From Phoma sp. XZ068 (taxonomy: Eukaryota > Ascomycota > Dothideomycetes > Pleosporales > Didymellaceae): 64,000 nucleotides of DNA. Location: NCBI GenBank assembly GCA_004835665.1, contig RBKR01000005.1:1736001-1800000 (forward strand). The letters run 5' to 3'. Made by a program: the position numbers and the translations under genes. Shown one piece after another: positions 43,212 to 54,046 of the stretch. Below the pieces are notes generated by a model. It was not told the DNA's origin. It saw only the letters and a list, made by a program, of their open reading frames with translations, and searched no databases. The first letter of the stretch is position 1. Each line of letters opens with the position of its first letter.

Positions 43212-46124
43212 ATGAAGTCTTGTACATGCGCTTCCCCAGTCAGCCCAGTCGAAGCTCCAAAACTATCACTTCACACCTGTGATGAACGAAATCCAAGCAA
43301 CCCTGCTCCCAGGCGGTTGGTCCGCAAGCCATCGAAACTGCAGACCACCTTGGAGGTGACAAGATGCAGATTTGGGAGTACGAGTCGTCAGCCTGCGCGC
43401 ATCGGTTACGAAGAGTTTATTCCTCAAAAAGACTGGACCCCAATCTCCCACGCCGTATATAACGATCGCGAAGCCGCTCTTCACCACTTTTTGCAGATCG
43501 GTGCGTCGCCAGATGTATCGGAAGGCACAGGCGTCCCACTATTGTGTATCGCTGCAGCATGTGGACACTTCGAAATCACCAAAATTCTACTGGAGGCTGG
43601 CGCGCTTGTGAATGCAACCTCAAAGGATAAAGGCGAGACAGCTCTGCATGTCGCTATCAAATGGAGTCGTCACGACATTATAGATCTGTTGCTCGTGCGT
43701 CGAGTCAACCTGGAAGCAAGAACAAGCCACACTGGCGAAACTGCGCTTCACTACGCCGCAGCAGGCTCTAGCTCACTCGCTCTGACAATGAAGTTGCTCA
43801 AATTCGGCGCAAAGTATGACGTTCAAAACTTGGAGAGTCAAACGCCGGCAGCAGTCGCGTTACAGGCTCATAATCTTCACGCCGCGGTAGCGATCATCAA
43901 CATGGCGCGTGGAAAGCCGAAACAGCTAGCCAAAGAGAAAGACATGCTACTTAAGCATGTAGAAAAAACGAAAAATCGATCTTCGATGACCAACGATCTC
44001 ATCGCCGATGTTTTCACAGCTACCTGCAACCCAGACTCGACAGTTTTGGTCGAAGCAATCAAAAAGAATGATGCCGGAATGGTTGAGATGTTCCTCAAAA
44101 AAGGTGCAGACCCTCATCGAGCGACCGCAAAGGGACTATTACCAATATTCGTGGCTGTCAAGTTTGCTGACTTGCGCATCATCAAGCTACTGGTTCAGCA
44201 CAGCGTAGATGTTACAGTCAGAGGTCCAGGGAATCTTGATGTTCTACAAGTTCTCTTCAAGACGTGCTCAACACGCGATGAAGAGTCACTTGTTGCTACT
44301 ATCGATTATCTGCTCGCCAAGGGTGCAGACTGTTGTGCTCACTATGCGGATGGCAAAACTCTTCTCCACCGCACAGCCAGTTCAAATGTTGACCGCGCCA
44401 AGGTTGTGAAGCTTCTAATCAAGAACGGAGTTAAAGTTAACACGCAAGGCAATGACGGCCGTACTGCATTACACCTCGCAGCATCTAACGGCCTCCTGAA
44501 TATGACAAGAGTCTTGATCGATGCTCATGCTGACCCCACGATTATCGATCTCGAAAAGCGCACACCACTTCTTCGTGCTATTCAACACCAGCAATGGCCA
44601 GTGGTTTCAATATTGGCGGTCCCTCCTGCTATCACATTGTGGGATGCGGAAGGCGCGACTGCTTTACACCAAATCGCTCGAAGCATACCTAAAGACAGTG
44701 CTGCCTGGGGTAGTATTGCAGCTGCTGCGAAGCCGTTCTGCGCCCGAAGTGTGTGTAGAAGCATGCGAGATCGCTCAGGTGCAACACCGCTTATACAAGC
44801 AGTCAAGGTACTGCCCGAGGAAGGCCTACCTGTGGTTGAAACACTACTAGTTGAAGGTGGTAAGAACAGGAACTGCGTGGATCATGAGGACCATAAGAGA
44901 CGCGATGCGCTTTACTACGCTGCAACTCTGGGCAAACCTATCTTCGTTGAAGCATTGCTCAAGCACGGCGCTACGTTCATTCTAGAAGATTGGACCAATG
45001 GCAAGACCCAGATCAAGCTGCCAGCAGCATCGAAGGGCCGAATTTTGGAAGTCCTGATCGAAAGTGCTCGTTTTCACCAAGCGGAAGGATACCAGAAACG
45101 AGGCAATGCAAACCAAGAGACACGTATCGAGATCACCAAAACCGAACTGAGAACAGTTTCAGCATTGTCAGGTTATGGTGCGGACTGTGAGATGGATCGA
45201 GAATCGAAGCTATATCGCAATAATGTTAGGAAGATGTCGTCACCGCAACGCTCTCAAGTTTCGATTCAGCGACAACGGCATGTATGCCAGTCTCCACCCT
45301 TGCCGATTCGAACAACCAGCAAACAGCAACGGTCTCGGCATATCACCGTTCAGCAGTCTCAGCGTGTGGTTCACCCTCACATTACAGTGACTTCTTCATC
45401 AGTCAACGGGCGGTCGGGGCATACTGTGTTTGTAAACCCCAAGGCTTTCAACACTGCAGAACACGCCAAAGTTCTGAGGGTTCATGGTATGAGTTCCTCA
45501 AGGCAAAGTCTACGAGAAGCTCCTTCAGCTTTCCCACCTCGTGCCTCAAGCAGACAACAGATGACAACGCTGCCGTCTATAGAAGCGTTCTTGTCAAATT
45601 CCATTGTCCCGATCACCGACTTCCCGACGCACGAGTCCGAGTCCGTTTCTGTTGCAGCTCCCCCTGGTGAGAAATCTTCAGCACCAGTCAAGCTAGATGC
45701 ACAAGATCGAGGGGCACGGGCGCCTCCACATATCCTCAAATCGGCATCGCAATCAACAGCGCCAGCAACCACCCTGGCTGAGATTGATCATCCAAAGCCT
45801 GCCACTCCTCCTAAACCCGCCACAACAGTTTCCATAATTTCATCAGAGATGGAAACGATGGCTGCTACCGAACCGACCAAGCCGGATACTCCCCCTAAGC
45901 AATCTCCAGTACGGCCAAGTTCTTCAGCAAGTAAGAAACCAGTTCAGCCGTCTCGTATAGACAGTGGTGTAAGCCTTGCACCAATTGACAGTACAGCAGA
46001 ACCTCTGTCTGTACTGGACCGATCCAAAACCACCCTTGATAGCACTGCATCGAAGACTAACAGACAAAGTGTTGATGAACTTGCTAGCTGGCTGGCGATC
46101 AGTAGTATGTTGGACAGGTTGTAA
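43212..46124 (+). CDS. Large ankyrin-repeat protein
   Basis: 970 residues in one exon. The start MKSCTCASPVSPVEAPK is the first ATG in frame (43212). From about residue 85 to 640 ankyrin repeats follow one another: TPISHAVYNDREAALHHFLQ, PLLCIAAACGHFEITKILLE, TALHVAIKWSRHDIIDLLL, TALHYAAAGSSS, then after a charged spacer (KEKDMLLKHVEKTKN) LPIFVAVKFADLRIIKLLV and TALHLAASNGLLNMTRVLID. The C-terminal 300 residues are disordered and rich in Ser, Pro and Thr, ending DELASWLAISSMLDRL, which may be a short binding motif. No NACHT, HET or kinase domain is fused. Ankyrin stacks bind proteins; in fungi, such genes next to HET/STAND genes are often part of NLR-like repertoires, but a role in that here is inference. 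The reading frame is intact. Confidence 0.88.
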   Translation: MKSCTCASPVSPVEAPKLSLHTCDERNPSNPAPRRLVRKPSKLQTTLEVTRCRFGSTSRQPARIGYEEFIPQKDWTPISHAVYNDREAALHHFLQIGASPDVSEGTGVPLLCIAAACGHFEITKILLEAGALVNATSKDKGETALHVAIKWSRHDIIDLLLVRRVNLEARTSHTGETALHYAAAGSSSLALTMKLLKFGAKYDVQNLESQTPAAVALQAHNLHAAVAIINMARGKPKQLAKEKDMLLKHVEKTKNRSSMTNDLIADVFTATCNPDSTVLVEAIKKNDAGMVEMFLKKGADPHRATAKGLLPIFVAVKFADLRIIKLLVQHSVDVTVRGPGNLDVLQVLFKTCSTRDEESLVATIDYLLAKGADCCAHYADGKTLLHRTASSNVDRAKVVKLLIKNGVKVNTQGNDGRTALHLAASNGLLNMTRVLIDAHADPTIIDLEKRTPLLRAIQHQQWPVVSILAVPPAITLWDAEGATALHQIARSIPKDSAAWGSIAAAAKPFCARSVCRSMRDRSGATPLIQAVKVLPEEGLPVVETLLVEGGKNRNCVDHEDHKRRDALYYAATLGKPIFVEALLKHGATFILEDWTNGKTQIKLPAASKGRILEVLIESARFHQAEGYQKRGNANQETRIEITKTELRTVSALSGYGADCEMDRESKLYRNNVRKMSSPQRSQVSIQRQRHVCQSPPLPIRTTSKQQRSRHITVQQSQRVVHPHITVTSSSVNGRSGHTVFVNPKAFNTAEHAKVLRVHGMSSSRQSLREAPSAFPPRASSRQQMTTLPSIEAFLSNSIVPITDFPTHESESVSVAAPPGEKSSAPVKLDAQDRGARAPPHILKSASQSTAPATTLAEIDHPKPATPPKPATTVSIISSEMETMAATEPTKPDTPPKQSPVRPSSSASKKPVQPSRIDSGVSLAPIDSTAEPLSVLDRSKTTLDSTASKTNRQSVDELASWLAISSMLDRL

Positions 46125-46446
46125 TCTTGTGTTCTCTAAACTGTTTCATCTATTTGCAAATTTCACCGTCTGTAGATATCCCGTTGGCCGAAGTCTGTCG
46201 TTGCGCCTTTTCAGTACATGATACCCCAGTTTTTTACTATAGTCGATCCAGCCTTGCACAGCAACGCTCGAGCGAACTTCTTCCTTATGTAGTACACGAT
46301 CAACGTCCTTGACCTTTACGCTAGCTATATACATTCCGCATACTATAGCCCCGTCCGTATTTTCATCTGCCTCAAACGCTTCAGGCTTTGCCCATATCAT
46401 CGTTGTCACCACTAATCCACGACTTGTGTGATTTATCAGGTCGAAC
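46125..46446. other. Convergent 3' ends
   Basis: About 320 bases between the ankyrin gene and the oppositely oriented 225-aa gene. The short antisense frame at 46146-46412 has no support. Confidence 0.4.
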
Positions 46447-47124
46447 CTAACTAAATTCCGATATGTCCAAGGCTGCGACCGTCTCTTTATCCGCGACCAC
46501 TACCCCACCTGCAAAGTTGTCCCTGAATCTCTCCAGCGCCCCGAGCAGGACTGTTCGCTCCTCCTTCGTTGTGAAGAGATCATTGTTCTTTAGCAGCGTT
46601 TGTAATTTCTCCTCAAACACCATGGCCAGTTTCGCGGTCGTGCGGTTCAGCTGGGCAAGCTCGAGTTTTCTCCGTGCAACGAAAGCCAGATCCCATTCTT
46701 CCTCTACCTTACTACACTCGAAACCCCACATAACGATTTGCCTCACGTACTCTAGCTGCAATTCCCGGAGGTCTTGGATATGCTTATCGTGTAGACGGAT
46801 GATCGCATCGAAGCAGCTGATCTGGTATATGCGCTGGGCGTTGTTTGGAGTGGATGGTCGCGGAATCTCTGGCTCGAGTGCTTCCTTCCACATTACGAGA
46901 CCAAGGGCCTGACTGTTGGTGAAGCTTGTCTGAACGAGAACAAGGCGCATGACTGTTCGAATGATGGGGACTGCATGTAAGTAGATTGTTGGCGACATGA
47001 GACCGACTTCTGCGGCTGATGTGCTTGTCGCGAGCTGTAAAATGCGCGATATTGGAGACGTGTTGTTATTGGCACTGCGACGGTCTGCACGGCGGCGCTC
47101 TCGACGAGTCGGACGAGTGGGCAT
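46447..47124 (-). CDS. Hypothetical protein, helical, 225 residues
   Basis: I do not recognise a family. One exon from ATG at 47124. A basic N-terminus (MPTRPTRRERRRADRRSANN) is followed by an alpha-helical protein: SPTIYLHAVPIIRTVMRLVL, ISCFDAIIRLHDKHIQDLRE, KVEEEWDLAFVARRKLELAQ and KEERTVLLGALERFRDNFAG. It has no signal peptide or membrane segment. The Arg-rich start could be a nuclear or mitochondrial targeting signal. The frame is intact and the composition protein-like, so the gene is probably real. Confidence 0.62.
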   Translation of the reverse strand: MPTRPTRRERRRADRRSANNNTSPISRILQLATSTSAAEVGLMSPTIYLHAVPIIRTVMRLVLVQTSFTNSQALGLVMWKEALEPEIPRPSTPNNAQRIYQISCFDAIIRLHDKHIQDLRELQLEYVRQIVMWGFECSKVEEEWDLAFVARRKLELAQLNRTTAKLAMVFEEKLQTLLKNNDLFTTKEERTVLLGALERFRDNFAGGVVVADKETVAALDISEFS

Positions 47125-47635
47125 GACGCGTGCTGAGGGTGTTTGTAGGTAGCAGGCAGTAGGTGTGGTTGTGATTGACCTCCAGTTGAGAAGATAAGGT
47201 CTGGGTTGGTCATGCGTAAAAGTGAAAGAGCGGTCGTCGACGCAAGATTAGCTTTGCATATCTTACCCAACCTAGGTTTGTCTTCACCTCCGCTTTCCTT
47301 GGAAGCTTGACATTCTTTCTACGATCCCTTTGGGTGATGCCGTATAATGCAAACATCAAACTCTACTGAAATTTGATTTACCCAAAAGAAGCTGAGAGAA
47401 AAACATGTGTGCTGTGTTGTGTACAGAACTGACAGGGAGATACTATTCAACGTTGCTGCCTATTCGAGCAGAGCAAGCATTGAGGCGAAGAAAGTTTTCA
47501 GTATATATTTTGGACATCACGGGTCACACGTTGTGGAGGGACCAGATGAGGCAAGCACGCAGCTGAACTATTCATTTCGCGTTACATCGACACGCACCTA
47601 GTTTCTTCCAGAATTATGAATCCCATGCCCGATAT
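47125..47635. other. Spacer without supported gene
   Basis: Promoter of the 225-aa gene and 3' flank of the HPP gene. No feature was recognised beyond short chance frames. Confidence 0.4.
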
Positions 47636-48437
47636 CTACAGTGGACCCCTTTCTAAGTCGCCCAGAGTATCGCCATCGCTGGATCGTGCAGTGGCCTTGT
47701 CTTCCACTGTCGTCTCTGGAGCAGGCGCAGGTGGTGCAGGTGGTGGAGGTGGGATCTGTGCAACCCAGAACTTCGGATACTGTCGCTGGAGATTGTTGAC
47801 CACACATGCGGTCGCAAGGACAATCATGGATGACAGTAGCAGGACCGGCAGGTAGTACCATCGCAGAGCCCAGATATGGGGATCGACGCAGGGAATCAAG
47901 GCTGTTGCCCCAGCTGGAGGATGAGTCGTCTTGGTAAGGTGCATGACCACAAGGGCGAAAGCAGTGGCCAGGCTTGCAGCGAGCCATTGCAGTCGTGGGT
48001 AGGGGTCCTCCTGCAGGTTGAATTGAAAGATAGTCGCCATGATAACACCGACTAGTCCGCTAAAGAAGTGGCCAAAAATCAGAGACCGTGGTTGAGCAAG
48101 AGGCACATCGATGGCACCGTAACATAGGATTGCAGAAGCACCCTATAGTGCGTTAGTAAGGTTTCATACAAAGTTCTCAAAGTACACTTACAAACGAGGC
48201 AACGATCGGCGGAACAAGATGAATGTTGTGAAAGTATTGTGTGTGGCCAAACACAGCAATGATCGAAGCAACGCCTCCCCAAGCACCAATAAAGCCCCAA
48301 AGACAGACAATCCAGGTACGAGAGGGAGGTAAAGGTGTTCCTCGGTATCCAAGCCAGCGGCTGATCCATGTGGGTAGGTGAGCAAGTCCCCTCTGGATTA
48401 CGCGCTCAGCAGGGACGAGCGGATCCCATATCGGCAT
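47636..48437 (-). CDS. HPP-family integral membrane protein
   Basis: Exons complement 48192-48437 and 47636-48142, joined across a 49-bp intron (GTAAGT donor, TACTAAC branch, TAG acceptor, phase 0); 250 residues. The start is MPIWDPLVPAER, the first ATG in frame. Hydrophobic segments: WIVCLWGFIGAWGGVASIIA, LVPPIVASFGASAILCYGAI (across the junction), SLIFGHFFSGLVGVIMATI, LQWLAASLATAFALVVMHL and WYYLPVLLLSSMIVLATACV. The family name-giving HPP motif is in TKTTHPPAGATALIP. Bacterial and plant HPP proteins are linked to nitrite transport in chloroplasts and cyanobacteria; the fungal role is not established. The cytosolic C-terminus is Pro-rich (PPPPPAPPAPAP). The last 36 bases of exon 1 read through the conserved APSF-like GASA segment, which supports the splice. 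Confidence 0.88.
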
Positions 48438-50123
48438 TGTGAAGAGGTGATCCAGCAATAACAGTTTTGAAGGTGGCCTGGTGATAGGGTAGGTGGCCGT
48501 GGTAGAGGAGAAGACGATTTAAGCTTGCGAGGAGGAAGGTCAAAAGAAGAGATTTGTAAAGCTTATGTTGGAGGTAAACACGGAGACTAGGGAAGGAAGG
48601 CACACGATGGCCGGACGTCACCAGCACGGATCGAGACCAAGCATACACCCCGGATTAACGCGGCAAAACAGATGACAATTGATTATTCGCAGTTGACGCA
48701 CAAACAAAATTGTCGACACAAGCTGCGACGCGTCCTAGCAGCTCATCTTCAACAGAACCGCTAATATGAGCCCTGTTGTCAACAACTTGAGAATGAAGAG
48801 TGATTCAAGAGCATAGATCTTGCGAACAGCATCGCCGCTTGACAGCTTCCGTGATGGCACAGGAAATAAGTCAAGAATGCGGAGGTATGCCGCTATTAGG
48901 TAACAGAATACGGTTAGGGCCGAAACTCGCACGAGGAACCGAGGACGAACGAGCGAAGTCCGAACAACCTCACCAACAACTTCTGCTTCTTAGAGCCTCA
49001 AAACTTCACGAACGCCGATGCAACTGCACTACGGAGCATGTTTCATTCTCTTGATTGTACCAGAAAAAGGTAGTAACAAGGCGCAAGTGGCACAACGCAC
49101 GTGACCGTAGACTGAATAGCATTGTGACCTGAAATGCCTTACTCGTCGGCGCTTGTCTTCAATCAGCAAGTTCTTCACCCTCGTTCTATCACTATGGCTC
49201 ACTCACAAAGAATGACACGGTATGGTCTAGAGGGACTTGGAACAAATCTGCCTACAGTATTATGAAGCGTCAAGGATGCATCCGTACCACCCGTTATTGT
49301 CTATTGTTTGCACGGCAGTATCATAATTCTTTGCCTATTTTATAATAGTTCCCTTGCTTCTAGGACAAGTACCTGTTCGTCTGTATTAGACACAACCTTG
49401 AGTTCCTTGTAGGCGTAACTTAAATGGAGTGCTCAAGTGGATAAGTGTCCAGTCTTCTCTCACGATAAAGAACTAGGTAATGAAATAGAACATGTGCACA
49501 CAGCCTACGGAGATGTCAAAACTAGCGTAATGGGACGCAACTCTAGTCCCACTTTGCAGCAAAGCGGCATTTAGGCGGGAATGCCTCGTTATGGTTGAGC
49601 TACTCGACAAGGCTGGGGCCATGATGCACTCAGTTCTGCAATGCAAATTGACGTTAGGATGGCCGCAACAATAATGTTGTTGCATGTTAAAGCCTGCTTG
49701 AATCCGGGCTGAATTTAGTGTTAGCTTCAATCAAGATTCACACTAAGTTATCGTCTCTTCGAGCTTCTTTTCATCACGCATCATTAACATGGCTTTTCTA
49801 TGCAGGTAAGCTTCTCGCACGCGCAATATTGGCACTACCTTTACTATAACTTGATGTGATCCCTTTCCATTTATTGTCCACGCCATGTCTTGCGCGCGGG
49901 GTACTCTAGAACGCACGGTCCGCCTAGACAGTTCCACACACTCATAGCCTCCGTTACATGCCTAGGTATGTTTCTACTGTACTGCTTTCAACTTCCTTGC
50001 TGCAGCTAGTCATTCTGGTAATGGTGAGAGTCGCAGAACACTGGTATCAGGCCATCATTTAATCGTGCATAGAACACGCGCACGTGGCTACCTAGGTAGA
50101 AACCGGTGTTGTTCCTTGCTAAA
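48438..50123. other. Spacer of 1.7 kb without supported gene
   Basis: Divergent region between the HPP gene and the APH-like kinase gene. Short frames only. No tandem repeat, tRNA or transposon end was recognised. Composition is mixed with AT-richer parts around 49300. Confidence 0.4.
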
Positions 50124-51091
50124 ATGGCTACGGAGGGTGTACCCAATCGCTATCTTCTGCCCAGCTTTGTCTCATCTGAGCGATCCGCCATCGTGGGAAA
50201 TTCAGAATACTTCGACTGCGATAGAGCAGCGCATTTGTTTCCGTCGCCAGCGGAGGTTCGAGCGAGTCCAGTACTGCGAGGAGGGTCGGGCTCGCGTACG
50301 ACGATATTTGATTCACTCAACATTATTGTGAAATATGGGATAGACATCACTGCATCCGAAGCAAAATGCCTTCGGGCCATTCGACGACTCTTGCCTGACG
50401 AAATACCTGTCCCCGAGGTTCACGGATGGTGTCAAGATGGTGGCGAAGTCTTTATCTACATGGAGCTCATCAAAGGGGTTACATTAGAGAGCCAGTGGGA
50501 ATCGCTCTCCCACTTTGCGAAGAAGGAAGCCTGCGAACAACTGCGTACTATCGTAAATAGTCTACGCAAGTTACAGCTGGACCCGAGTGATCAATTTCTT
50601 GGTAGGCTCCTTGCTTTATGATTGAGCGAAGCCCATACTAATCTACTCAAGGTCGAATTGACCGAAAGCCCCTTCTTGATATTGTCTTCACGGACGATTC
50701 GAAGCCCCCAGCAGGACCGTTCGATAACGTCAAAGAATTCCACAATTGGCTGTCTGCGTTGACAAAGCGAGGCAAGGAAATTCATTTTGCTGATCCGCCA
50801 CATATCCCGGATCCCTTCCGGGAGCATCTTCCAGACGATTCGAAAATCGTTTTCACTCACGCTGATCTCCACCCAAGCAACATAATGATGTCTGCGGACG
50901 GATATGGCCATGTTCTTGCCATCATTGACTGGCATCAATCGGGGTGGTATCCGGACTACTGGGAGTACTGCAAAGCTCTATTTACTTCTGATTTCGATGG
51001 AGAGTGGGCGTTGGAGTATATCCCACAATTTGTGGATGCTGTTGAATTTTATGACTGGTGGGCTTGGTATCCCCGGAGTCTAGGATATTGA
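50124..51091 (+). CDS. Aminoglycoside-phosphotransferase-like (APH) kinase
   Basis: Exons 50124-50601 and 50652-51091 flank a 50-bp intron (GTAGGC donor, AAG acceptor, phase 1); 305 residues. It begins MATEGVPNRYLLPSFVSS. Kinase-fold features are visible: NIIVKYGIDI supplies the ATP-binding lysine, ASEAKCLRAIRRLL corresponds to the C-helix, and PVPEVHGWCQDGGEVFIYME leads to the hinge. The catalytic loop is FTHADLHPSNIM (HxDxxPxN) and the metal-binding aspartate lies in AIIDWHQSGWYPDYWEYCKA. These are typical of the large fungal APH family, whose members probably phosphorylate small molecules; few have known substrates. The key residues are present, so it should be active. The compact C-terminus ends at LGY. 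Confidence 0.87.
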
Positions 51092-51563
51092 GGGTGGGCC
51101 AAGATGTTCTGCATTAGCGCTACAAGGGAGTAGGATGAGACATCTGCAATCAAGTGAGATATGCTACTTGAGGTAGCCGAATGGCGCTATTCAGATTCTT
51201 GTTCAAGTAGCTTGCTAGGGTCATTGCAATAGAAAAAGGGGGGTCCAAGGGTATTATATCAACAAAAGTCCCATTTGCAACATTGGAAGCTCTCTAGGGG
51301 CTGCTGTGATAGATATGCCTAGGCCAGAATCAAGGAAGACAGCTTTAATCTTATTGAAGACAGGTGTTTGACCGAAGGTTAGTGCCACTGAACTCATCTC
51401 CCCGTAAATTCTGAGCCATTCTGTCTTGTGGATGCGCTCTGTCGCCATTCCATGTTGACCTTCCTACTCACAGCCCAACTGATGAGCTTCTAACTTGAAC
51501 CTAGTGTTATTCAACTTTCGTCCTCGGAATTCCCAGTCAACCGGCGAATCAAGCCGTGTCGAT
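51092..51563. other. Convergent 3' ends
   Basis: About 470 bases between the APH-like gene and the small minus-strand gene that follows. No gene is supported; a GGGGGG run at about 51237-51242 is the only visible irregularity. Confidence 0.4.
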
Positions 51564-52035
51564 TTACACTCGAGGAGCATTGTCTACGGCCCCTACCGCG
51601 TCCTCACCTATCAAACCATTGAAAACCAGCTCTTTAACATACTTTTGCATCCAATTCTGACAATTCTCGCCCTCAAGAGTATTAGTCCTAAAGTTCCAAA
51701 CCGAATGAATAACAAGTGTATCTTACCGCAAACGGATCCAGCGGCTTCTTGCTAACACCAGGTGCTTGAACAGAATTGGCCACCTCTATCAGAGAATCCA
51801 ACTTGGTCTTATCCATATAACCGAGCGAAATCTTTCTGTTTCGCCTCCGAGTCAAAGCAAGGTTGTAGCGGTGCTGGATTTCCACCTGATATCCGATGAA
51901 TGGGTTCCCCACGGCGTGGATTTTGGTCCCTTCTTCATCCCCGTTTTCGTGGGGGACTAGCATGCTCCAGTGAATGGGCACGTTGCCTCTGTCGGGATAT
52001 ACCACCAGAAAGATTTCGAGCTTGGATGATGCCAT
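51564..52035 (-). CDS. Small conserved fungal protein, two exons
   Basis: Exons complement 51727-52035 and 51564-51671 around a 55-bp intron (GTAAGA donor, CTAATA branch, GAG acceptor, phase 0); 138 residues. It starts MASSKLEIFLVVYPDRGNVP. IHWSMLVPHEN, HAVGNPFIGYQVEIQHRYN, LDSLIEVANSVQAPGVSKKP and, across the junction, PLDPFA with GENCQNWMQKYVKELV match a small protein family I know from many ascomycete genomes without an assigned function. The GENCQxW motif with a Cys followed by a helix is reminiscent of permuted papain-like (PPPDE/NlpC-type) folds, but this is speculative. Exon 2 is only 36 codons, so the C-terminus is missed by simple ORF calls. Confidence 0.75.
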
Positions 52036-53179
52036 GCTGAGACGCTGGAAAGCTAGAGACACTAGTAATGTCAGAGTCTCGTAGTGTCCAACTTAAAAAA
52101 GCTTAGTTAGGTAGAAGGAGTGTACCTTAAGATACTGTGAATGGTTTCAAAGTAGGAACCTTAGAGAAACTGCGTGGTAATTGTAAGTTGGAAACGCCTG
52201 ATATGAAGAATAGCTAATAAGCACGAGGAAATAGAGAGTGACTATAGGGTGATGTGCGACTTATACCTACGCAACTCCAGATTAGCCGCCAGGATCACCA
52301 TCTAGGCATCAGCTTTGTGAGAAGGCCCGGAACGCCAAGGCCTGTCCGTGCTATACAGCTACAGGTATCTGGGTGGCTTACGTCATTAAACAGTTCAATG
52401 CGCTCGGAACTGAGGCTCGGAAGTGAAATGGAGTTTGGTTGGATCACTTTTGGGGGCAGTGGGAAGTCTTTAGATCAGAGCAGCGTTGATCGACAGAAAC
52501 ACCCCGAGACCTGCTGATACTACTCTTGTCCCTTTCCTTCCAACCATGTGACTTATTCACAATTCATTTGTCCAAAATAGACGAAGGTATTGATATTTGT
52601 TACACTAAGCACATAGTCAAATGGCAAGCGGTCACGAATTTCTTCGACCGGTTCAATATCGAAACGCAGGCCGAAAAGTTCTACAACTCAGACCCAATCA
52701 AGACAGACGAACTTCACTTCTGTAATTACTGGGAAGAACAGTGGCAGGACAGCTAAAAGAAGAGTATGATCATTGTATTGAAAGCGTGCTTTCGTTGAGC
52801 TTGTGGTAGACATGATGCAATGACATTGTAGATAAAAGATGCGATACGAACTACTATACCTTGTTGCAGTATCTAAAACCTACTGAGCTGACAATAAGAG
52901 ATAGCTCCGAGTGTCGTCTCGGGATTTCCTACACTCTCGTTTAGACTGTAGTTACCAAAATACAGACAAACATTACGGTTGCACCAGGCAACATACTCTA
53001 TGCCCTTGAAAAGTAGCTATGCACGATGTCGAGGGGCGGTGGTGCCCGTCGAAGTGTAGATGTCAGGAGGCTGCGAGGACATAGCTGTCATCGGTTTCAG
53101 CTCAATCCTAGTGAGCCAAGTTGTCCTTCGCTGAGGAGGAGGGACCATGCGAGTGATCCTGTGTGCTGTAACCCATCCA
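52036..53179. other. Spacer with a coding-like fragment
   Basis: On the plus strand, 52526-52756 is open without an ATG and ends FYNSDPIKTDELHFCNYWEE then QWQDS and a stop; it looks like a terminal exon or relic. No upstream exon could be joined to it with confidence. The rest of the region shows nothing. Confidence 0.3.
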
Positions 53180-54046
53180 TCACCGCCATGCTATAGCGCC
53201 TAGGATTGTCCATGCGAGCCGCAGTAGTGACAAACCAGCCGTGGGCCACAGCATTCCAAAGGCCATCAGATCCTTAAGTACCACAGCGAATGCAGATATG
53301 TATGCTAGTTTCTCGCGATCGGCAGGGTGATCAAATTCGCCAATCAGACCATGGTTCCACGAACTCCAAAAGTTCGTGACGCTGAAGACAAGGCTAAGAC
53401 CTGAGAAGAAGGCCTTTGTATAGGTGAGTCCGAAGATACAGTACATCGGCACAAGAACAGGTGCCACAAGGAAACTAAGGCAGACCAACTCGATCATCAG
53501 AGCCGAGGTTGCAAAGGCTTGATCCAAATCTACGTCTGGGTTGCGATAGCCAATCTCGGAATATTGTGACACGAATGTGCGAGCCAAAACCCCTGGACCG
53601 AGGAACAATAGCTGAAAAGGTCGGTTCACCCATGAATACTGCGTTTGCGTTGCTTGGAGCAGGAAGGTGAGAACTCGATCAGCAATCCCCAGAGAGAAGT
53701 CAATGTGGGCTTCCGCTACCCACTGGAGAAGAGATGAGAGGGTCGTTGCGGTGCTGTCCTTGATAAGATCTCGTCGGAATAGTTTGACCCTACAGAATGG
53801 ACACAAGTCCCCCGTGGGACCTGTGACCATTTGTGGGACGCATTCACGGCCGAAGACGTGACCACAGGGTAGAAGCTTGACGCCAGGGTGCTCCTCGCTG
53901 TACTCATCCCAACACTGTGCACACTTGTCATTATAGTACATGTCGTTCGTTCGGGCAGGTACAACGTACTTCTCCAGGAAGGCGTCCCGAGAGGGTAGGC
54001 CGAAGATCATGTCAAGCAAGTCGTTGCTGAGATCGCGAAGAGCCAT
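53180..54046 (-). CDS. RING-like multi-pass membrane protein
   Basis: 288 residues, one exon, ATG at 54046. The N-terminal zinc domain has C42-x2-C45, C61-x-H63, C69 and C82-x2-C85 (KCAQCWDEYS, LPCGHVFGRECV, DLCPFCRVKLF). The usual fifth ligand, three residues after H63 in canonical RINGs, is Gly66. CGHVFG-type variants are known to me in other fungal RING-like proteins. After residue 100 come several hydrophobic segments, including ALMIELVCLSFLVAPVLVPM, FFSGLSLVFSVTNFW and AFGMLWPTAGLSLLRLAWTI, so the protein is membrane-bound with the RING presumably facing the cytosol. It may be an E3 ubiquitin ligase, with reduced certainty because of the missing ligand. Confidence 0.82.
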   Translation of the reverse strand: MALRDLSNDLLDMIFGLPSRDAFLEKYVVPARTNDMYYNDKCAQCWDEYSEEHPGVKLLPCGHVFGRECVPQMVTGPTGDLCPFCRVKLFRRDLIKDSTATTLSSLLQWVAEAHIDFSLGIADRVLTFLLQATQTQYSWVNRPFQLLFLGPGVLARTFVSQYSEIGYRNPDVDLDQAFATSALMIELVCLSFLVAPVLVPMYCIFGLTYTKAFFSGLSLVFSVTNFWSSWNHGLIGEFDHPADREKLAYISAFAVVLKDLMAFGMLWPTAGLSLLRLAWTILGAIAWR

